Origin: Erwinia rhapontici
Lineage (GTDB): Bacteria; Pseudomonadota; Gammaproteobacteria; Enterobacterales; Enterobacteriaceae
Direction of reading: 5' to 3'
Assembly (NCBI RefSeq): GCF_012271765.1
Contig: NZ_VRKO01000007.1
Span: 1-64,000 of the forward strand
Length of the DNA: 64,000 bases
Under the pieces are notes generated by a model. The model was not told where the DNA came from. It was given only the letters and a program-made list of their open reading frames with translations, and ran no database searches. Within the stretch, counting starts at the first letter, position 1. Every line of letters begins with the position of its first letter. The position numbers and the translations under genes were made by a program. Shown one piece after another: positions 59,597 to 64,000 of this stretch.

Positions 59597-60835
59597 ATGC
59601 TGACTGCCATCGCAGCCGCCTTTCTGGGCGGCATGATCCTGAATCTGATGCCGTGCGTGTTTCCGGTGATTTCACTGAAAGCACTGAGTCTGATCCGCCA
59701 TCACGACCAACCCGCTCAGGCCCGTACGGAAGGGCTGGCATTTCTCGGCGGGGTGGTGATCACCATGCTGCTGCTGGCCGGCGCATTATTGCTGGCCCGT
59801 GCGGGTGGGTCAGCCGTTGGCTGGGGCTTTCAGCTCCAGTCACCGCTGGTGATTGCCCTGCTGATTCTGGTCATGCTGGCGTCAGCGCTGAATCTGTTTG
59901 GGCTGTTTGAAGTGGGGCTCTCGGTACAGCGTGTGGGGGAAGTGGGCAGCGGGCGCGGCGGCTTAACGGGATCCGCGCTCACCGGGGCACTGGCGATTAT
60001 CGTTGCCACGCCCTGCAGTGCACCGTTTATGGCCAGTGCCGTTGGCTATGCGCTGACGCAGCCGCCGCTGGTCAGTCTGGCTATCTTTACCGCACTGGCG
60101 CTCGGGTTTGCCGCGCCGTTTACCCTGGTCTCCTTCTTCCCGTTGCTGGCACGCGTGTTGCCTGCGCCGGGCGCCTGGATGGTGACGCTGAAACATGCAC
60201 TGGCATTTCCCATGTTGGGCGCCGTCGCCTGGCTTATCTGGGTCCTCGAGCGGCAGGCTGGCTCTGCGGCGCTGGCGCTGATTCTGGCCTGCTGCCTCGT
60301 GCTGAGTTTTGCCGCCTGGCTGTATGGCATCGCGCAGAAACGCCGTATGATGGGACGCCGCCACTGGCCGCAACACCTTGCCACAGCGCTGTTTGTGCTG
60401 CTGGTGGTGCCGCCGCTGGCCAGTCTGACCTCACTTTCTTCACAGACGGAGGCGGACGAGGGTACGGATGCCGCCGCTGCGGTGGCCTGGTCACCGCAGA
60501 ACGTTGATGCCATCAAAGGACAGGGTAAACCGATTCTGGTGAACTTTACTGCCTCATGGTGCATCACGTGCCAGGTGAACGATCGGACATCGCTCTCAAC
60601 GCAGGCGGTCAAAGCCGCGATGGCGCGTACCAGTACGATTTATATGGTCGCGGATTCGACAAAATACAATCCAGATGTGGAACAGGCGCTCAGTGATTTT
60701 GGACGCGGTGGTCTGCCGCTCTATGTGGTGTACCCCGCCGATTGTGGCAAACCTGTGGTGCTGCCGCAGGTGCTGACGCCGCGTATCGTGATCGACGCGC
60801 TCGACCATGCAACAGAAACCGGGAAAAAAACCTAA
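59597..60835 (+). CDS. DsbD-like transmembrane thiol:disulfide transporter with C-terminal thioredoxin domain
   Basis: 412-aa inner-membrane protein. The membrane part (about 1-275, eight spans) has the paired Cys20 (NLMPCVFPV) and Cys140 (ATPCSAPF), matching the 163/285 pair of DsbD in spacing. The C-terminal periplasmic thioredoxin domain has WCITC (Cys322 and Cys325). It lacks the N-terminal immunoglobulin-like domain of DsbD, so it must pass electrons directly to a partner: the peroxiredoxin encoded 25 bp upstream is the obvious one. Known DsbD/ScsB-type systems move reducing power from cytosolic thioredoxin to envelope proteins. Confidence 0.9.
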   Translation: MLTAIAAAFLGGMILNLMPCVFPVISLKALSLIRHHDQPAQARTEGLAFLGGVVITMLLLAGALLLARAGGSAVGWGFQLQSPLVIALLILVMLASALNLFGLFEVGLSVQRVGEVGSGRGGLTGSALTGALAIIVATPCSAPFMASAVGYALTQPPLVSLAIFTALALGFAAPFTLVSFFPLLARVLPAPGAWMVTLKHALAFPMLGAVAWLIWVLERQAGSAALALILACCLVLSFAAWLYGIAQKRRMMGRRHWPQHLATALFVLLVVPPLASLTSLSSQTEADEGTDAAAAVAWSPQNVDAIKGQGKPILVNFTASWCITCQVNDRTSLSTQAVKAAMARTSTIYMVADSTKYNPDVEQALSDFGRGGLPLYVVYPADCGKPVVLPQVLTPRIVIDALDHATETGKKT

Positions 60836-60899
60836 TGCGATCTGTGTGTGAATGCCAGCGCAATGTCTTCTGACGCTGCGCTGAATATCAGGGCAGTGA

Positions 60900-61466
60900 A
60901 TGGCTGAAACGGATACCCGGGCGCAGACGTGGCCGCATCTGATGGCCAGTGCGCAGGCGGGAGATCAGAACGCCTATAACCAACTGCTGAAAGCGATGGT
61001 GCCTGCCATCCGGGCCTTTGCACGCCAAAAAATCCGTGATGAAGCGCTGGTGGAAGATGTGGTTCAGGAGTCACTGCTGGCGATCCATCGTGTGCGGCAG
61101 ACCTACGATCCGCAGCGGCCGATCCTGCCCTGGGTGGCTGCGATAACGTCGGCGCGGGCCATTGATGCGTTACGCCAGCGCGGACGTCGCCCGGAAGTTC
61201 AGGATGATGATGCCTTACTGAACCAGGCTGCTGAAAGCGACGGCGCTGAAAACAGAGAACGGGCCGTTCAGGATGAATTAGCCGGATATCTGGGCAGTCT
61301 GCCTGCACGTCAGCGCGAGATGGTGGAGAGTGTGCATCTGCGCGAGCAGAGCCTGGCGCAGGCCGCTGCCGCCAGCCATCTGTCAGTGTCTGCCGTGAAA
61401 TCACTGTTGCATCGCGCGATGCTCAACCTGCGTAAATATGGACGGGGGAATGATGAAAAATCATGA
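60900..61466 (+). CDS. ECF-type RNA polymerase sigma factor
   Basis: 188-aa sigma-70 family protein of the extracytoplasmic function class. Region 2: IRDEALVEDVVQESLLAIHRVRQTYDP, WVAAITSARAIDALRQRGRR; region 4: LPARQREMVESVHLREQSLAQAAAASHLSVSAVKSLLHRAMLNLRKYG (family pattern). It overlaps the NrsF-type gene, whose product would hold it inactive at the membrane. It follows the DsbD-like gene by 64 bp. The expected targets include the peroxiredoxin/DsbD-like pair itself, but no promoter motif could be defined. Confidence 0.93.
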   Translation: MAETDTRAQTWPHLMASAQAGDQNAYNQLLKAMVPAIRAFARQKIRDEALVEDVVQESLLAIHRVRQTYDPQRPILPWVAAITSARAIDALRQRGRRPEVQDDDALLNQAAESDGAENRERAVQDELAGYLGSLPARQREMVESVHLREQSLAQAAAASHLSVSAVKSLLHRAMLNLRKYGRGNDEKS

Positions 61467-62094
61467 CCAACTGATCGACACACTCAGCCAGTCAGCCCGG
61501 CCCGTAAAACGTACCTGGCCCGTCGGCTGGCGTGTGGTGGCCTGGATTATCACCGTGCTGCCCTGTGGCATGCTGAGCAGTTGGGCATGGCACAGCCGTT
61601 TCACCGACTGGTCCCAACCGGGGGCGGGGCTGGCGCTGCTCACCCTGGTGCTGGCGTTTGGCATAGGGGTCAGTGCGATGGCCGGGGCGTTTACGTTGAG
61701 TATTGCCGGCCTAAAACCGCTCAGGCTGAGGTGGGCCGCATTGCTGGCCGTGGTCTGGCTGGCGATCAACCTGCTGAACACGGCCTCTGCTGCCGCGACT
61801 GCCGGCGCCGGGCGTTTTGGCGAAGGTATTCACTGCTATCTGTTTATGCTTTCGGCCAGCCTGCCGATGATGGTGATTTCGATTGTCTGCCTTAACCGCA
61901 CCCGCTCTCTTTATCCACGACAAAGCCTGGCGCTGGCGGGGTCGGGCATCGCTTTTATGTCATCGACGCTGCTGTCGCTGTGCCACGAAGTTCACCTGCA
62001 CAGGCTTGATTTTACGATGCACCTGGCCGCAGGTGCGACCATTGTGTTGCTGACAGTGCTGACCGGGCGGCGCTGGATACAGCTGAGCCGCTAG
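61453..62094 (+). CDS. nrsF: NrsF-type membrane anti-sigma factor (DUF1109)
   Basis: 213-aa membrane protein with six spans and a short cytosolic N-terminus (MKNHDQLIDTLSQSARPVKR), the layout of DUF1109/NrsF. In Caulobacter, NrsF restrains the ECF factor SigF and needs two conserved cysteines for stress sensing, Cys131 and Cys181 as I recall. Here Cys128 (GEGIHCYLF) and Cys177 (LLSLCHEVH) occupy matching positions with near-identical spacing. ATG choices at 61438, 61450 and 61453 exist; 61453 gives the family-like N-terminus. Its start overlaps the sigma gene by 14 bp and its stop overlaps the convergent nasA stop. Confidence 0.9.
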   Translation: MKNHDQLIDTLSQSARPVKRTWPVGWRVVAWIITVLPCGMLSSWAWHSRFTDWSQPGAGLALLTLVLAFGIGVSAMAGAFTLSIAGLKPLRLRWAALLAVVWLAINLLNTASAAATAGAGRFGEGIHCYLFMLSASLPMMVISIVCLNRTRSLYPRQSLALAGSGIAFMSSTLLSLCHEVHLHRLDFTMHLAAGATIVLLTVLTGRRWIQLSR

Positions 62095-64000
62095 CTATGT
62101 CGTTTATCGTTAGCCGTTAGCGCGATCAGCTGGGCCAGCTCAGGAAGGCATGAACCACAGTTGGTGCCGCATTTCAGCGCTGTACCCAGTGCGGCTGGGG
62201 TGCCGCATCCTCCGGCAATGGCGTTCAGGATCTGATTTTCTCCGATGCCAAAACAGCTGCAAACCGTTTTTCCACGTGCCTCACCTCCCCGCTGCCTTCC
62301 TGCCAGTAATGCAAAGCGTCCGGCAGCATCAGTGGGGGGCTCGCTGAAGGCGGCAACCACCGCGGGGGCGTCGATCGCCGGCCTCTCTGCGGCACTCCAG
62401 AACGCCAGTGCCAGCCTGCCTTGTTGCCAGCCCAGCAGATGAAAGTATTCGCCCTCAGCCTGAGCGGTTTGCAGCGCCATCTCATGTAATAAACCCTGCT
62501 GATGCAGCCAGCTTTGCGCGTCACCCTGCCCGGCCAGCAGCCAGCGTGTAACGCCGTTTTCCGCAATGCGTGACCACCAGACCCCTGCGCCGGGCTGCCA
62601 GTCACCAGGCAGACAGAGTACAGCCTGCCAGTCACTTTGCCAGCGTCGTACGCGCACTGCCGTCTGCTTACTCTCCGGCTGCCCGGAGTGCGGACAGACG
62701 TTGGCAGCGATAAGCGCATCCACGTTACCGTGGCTGGAGAACTGCCGATTCCAGTGCATCGGTACAAAGAGGGAACCCGGTTGCTGGTCTTCGCTGAGGC
62801 ACGCACGGCACACTATCCAGCCATTTTTTGACTGAACGCGTACCAGATCACCTTCTCGCAGATGATACCGGGCGGCATCCTGCGGATGCAGCTCACAGAA
62901 GGGTTCGCTGATGTGCTGCATCAGCCGCGGCACGTTGCCGGTGCGTGTCATGGTGTGCCACTGGTCGCGGATGCGGCCGGTATTCAGCAGCAGCGGCCAG
63001 CGCTCATTTTGCTGTGCGACGGGCAACGTGGGCACCACCGGGAGCATGCGGGCTTTGCCATCAGGGTGGAAGAAACGGCGATCGCTGAACAGGCGTGTAC
63101 ACCCTGCGGGATGTGCTGCGTTAACCGGCCACTGTATCGGTTTCAACGTATCCCACTGCGCGTTAGTGATATCCGCCAGTGCGCTGATATCAAAGGCCCG
63201 GGTGCCCTGGTTCTCAAAGCCCGAGAGTGCCGCGTGCTCCCGGAAAATGTCTGCAGGATGCTGCCAGTTAAACGCTTCAGGAAACCCCATACGCTGTGCG
63301 ACCCTGGCGAGGATCCACCAGTCCGGGCGTGAGTCGCCTGCCGGTGCAACAAAACCACGCTGACGTGAAATCCGGCGTTCAGAGTTGGTCACCGTGCCGT
63401 TCTTTTCCCCCCATCCCTGGGCGGGTAACAGTATGTCGGCCAGTGCAGTGGTGTCCGTCTGTGCACAGACGTCCGATACGATAACCAGCGGACAGCGCTT
63501 CAGCGCCTGCGTCACCGTCAGACCATCCGGCAGTGACACTGCCGGGTTGGTGCCCATAATCCACACGGCTTTGATTTTCCCGCAGCCGATAGCGTGAAAC
63601 AGATCGACGGCCATCAGACCGGGTTTATCGGCTACCCCCGGGCTGTGCCAGAATCGTGCCACCCGATCCACCTCCTGCGCGCTGAACCCCATATGCGCCG
63701 CCAGCTGGTTGGCCAGACCGCCCACTTCGCGGCCCCCCATCGCATTGGGCTGCCCGGTCAGTGAAAATGGCCCGCTGCCTGCCCGGCCGATTTTTCCGCT
63801 GGCAAGGTGGACATTGATAATGGCGTTACATTTGTCACTGCCGCTGCTCGACTGGTTGATGCCCATACAGTAGAGCGTCAGTGCGTTGCTGGCGTGAAGG
63901 AACAGCTGGAAGAACGTTTCCACCTTCTCCTGTGGCAACTGGCAGAAGTCCGCTACCGCTTCGCTGCTCCATGCGGATGCGGATTCTGACGTCTCATCCA
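62091..64000 (-). CDS. nasA: Assimilatory nitrate reductase catalytic subunit NasA, C-terminal part (runs off the window)
   Basis: Molybdopterin oxidoreductase that reduces nitrate to nitrite in the cytosol for nitrogen assimilation. About 636 codons of the C-terminal part are visible; the gene continues beyond base 64000. Blocks: TLYCMGINQSSSG, GRAGSGPFSLTGQPNAMGGREVGG, WIMGTNPAVSLPD, LLNTGRIRDQWHTMTRTG, and the C-terminal BFD-type [2Fe-2S] domain with TVCSCFGI and CGTNCGSCLPEL, a feature of NasA and not of NarG or NapA. It overlaps the nrsF stop codon on the other strand by 4 bp. Confidence 0.93.
   Translation of the reverse strand, partial: DETSESASAWSSEAVADFCQLPQEKVETFFQLFLHASNALTLYCMGINQSSSGSDKCNAIINVHLASGKIGRAGSGPFSLTGQPNAMGGREVGGLANQLAAHMGFSAQEVDRVARFWHSPGVADKPGLMAVDLFHAIGCGKIKAVWIMGTNPAVSLPDGLTVTQALKRCPLVIVSDVCAQTDTTALADILLPAQGWGEKNGTVTNSERRISRQRGFVAPAGDSRPDWWILARVAQRMGFPEAFNWQHPADIFREHAALSGFENQGTRAFDISALADITNAQWDTLKPIQWPVNAAHPAGCTRLFSDRRFFHPDGKARMLPVVPTLPVAQQNERWPLLLNTGRIRDQWHTMTRTGNVPRLMQHISEPFCELHPQDAARYHLREGDLVRVQSKNGWIVCRACLSEDQQPGSLFVPMHWNRQFSSHGNVDALIAANVCPHSGQPESKQTAVRVRRWQSDWQAVLCLPGDWQPGAGVWWSRIAENGVTRWLLAGQGDAQSWLHQQGLLHEMALQTAQAEGEYFHLLGWQQGRLALAFWSAAERPAIDAPAVVAAFSEPPTDAAGRFALLAGRQRGGEARGKTVCSCFGIGENQILNAIAGGCGTPAALGTALKCGTNCGSCLPELAQLIALTANDKRHS

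Overview
The window looks like a chromosomal segment of an enterobacterium (Enterobacterales). Codon usage is GC-rich. Several genes closely resemble Escherichia coli proteins recalled from memory (ComR/BhsA, the YneJ-PtrR/Sad pair, MetN/MetI, MsrA, NasA), while the catabolic load is heavier than in E. coli. An Erwinia/Pantoea-type or related environmental genus is my best guess; this is inference, because no rRNA or housekeeping marker is present. No tRNA, rRNA, IS element, prophage or CRISPR array was seen.

Layout. 1-4110: two octamer tandem repeats, an SDR oxidoreductase, a LysR regulator divergent from an MFS exporter, and msrA. 4423-9667: a five-gene operon (MmgE/PrpD protein, flavin monooxygenase, polar amino acid ABC importer) whose content matches the Bacillus subtilis yxe operon for S-(2-succino)cysteine breakdown. 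9713-11254: a DUF1345 membrane protein and a Fic protein facing a small promoter-bearing ORF. 11390-27428: a catabolic block in which a peptide-type ABC transporter (fused ATPase plus two permeases) is divergent from hydantoinase subunits A and B, its binding protein and a sarcosine-oxidase-like flavoprotein; a second amino acid ABC importer with two related binding proteins and an old-yellow-enzyme/Fe-S-type reductase follow.

28178-34375: a MetNIQ-type importer and a second yxe-like set (ATPase, permease, lipoprotein binding protein, flavin monooxygenase). 34417-35890: comR divergent from bhsA plus a diverged bhsA paralogue, with two CGATCG-centred palindromes flanking the promoter. 36602-40201: two alpha/beta hydrolases and a TIM-barrel isomerase in one operon, divergent from a TetR regulator. 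40257-45229: a periplasmic protein, ptrR, sad, and a GAF/degenerate-GGDEF/EAL protein. 45614-51144: DJ-1/PfpI protein, ArsR regulator with PLP dehydratase, and a chemoreceptor with a CheR-tether pentapeptide followed by a small unknown gene.

51247-56860: a quinone reductase / carboxymuconolactone decarboxylase-like / aldehyde dehydrogenase operon divergent from a LysR gene, then a HipB-HipA module. 56901-58907: TetR and MFS exporter. 59008-62094: a periplasmic peroxiredoxin, a DsbD-like thiol transporter, an ECF sigma factor and an NrsF-type anti-sigma factor, which together look like an envelope redox-stress unit. 62091 to the right edge: the C-terminal part of assimilatory nitrate reductase NasA.

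Together the window holds five ABC importers with six binding proteins. These sit beside oxidoreductases and amidohydrolases that would break down what is imported: sulfur- and nitrogen-containing organic compounds, N-methyl or cyclic amino acid derivatives. Around them are small regulator-plus-effector pairs.
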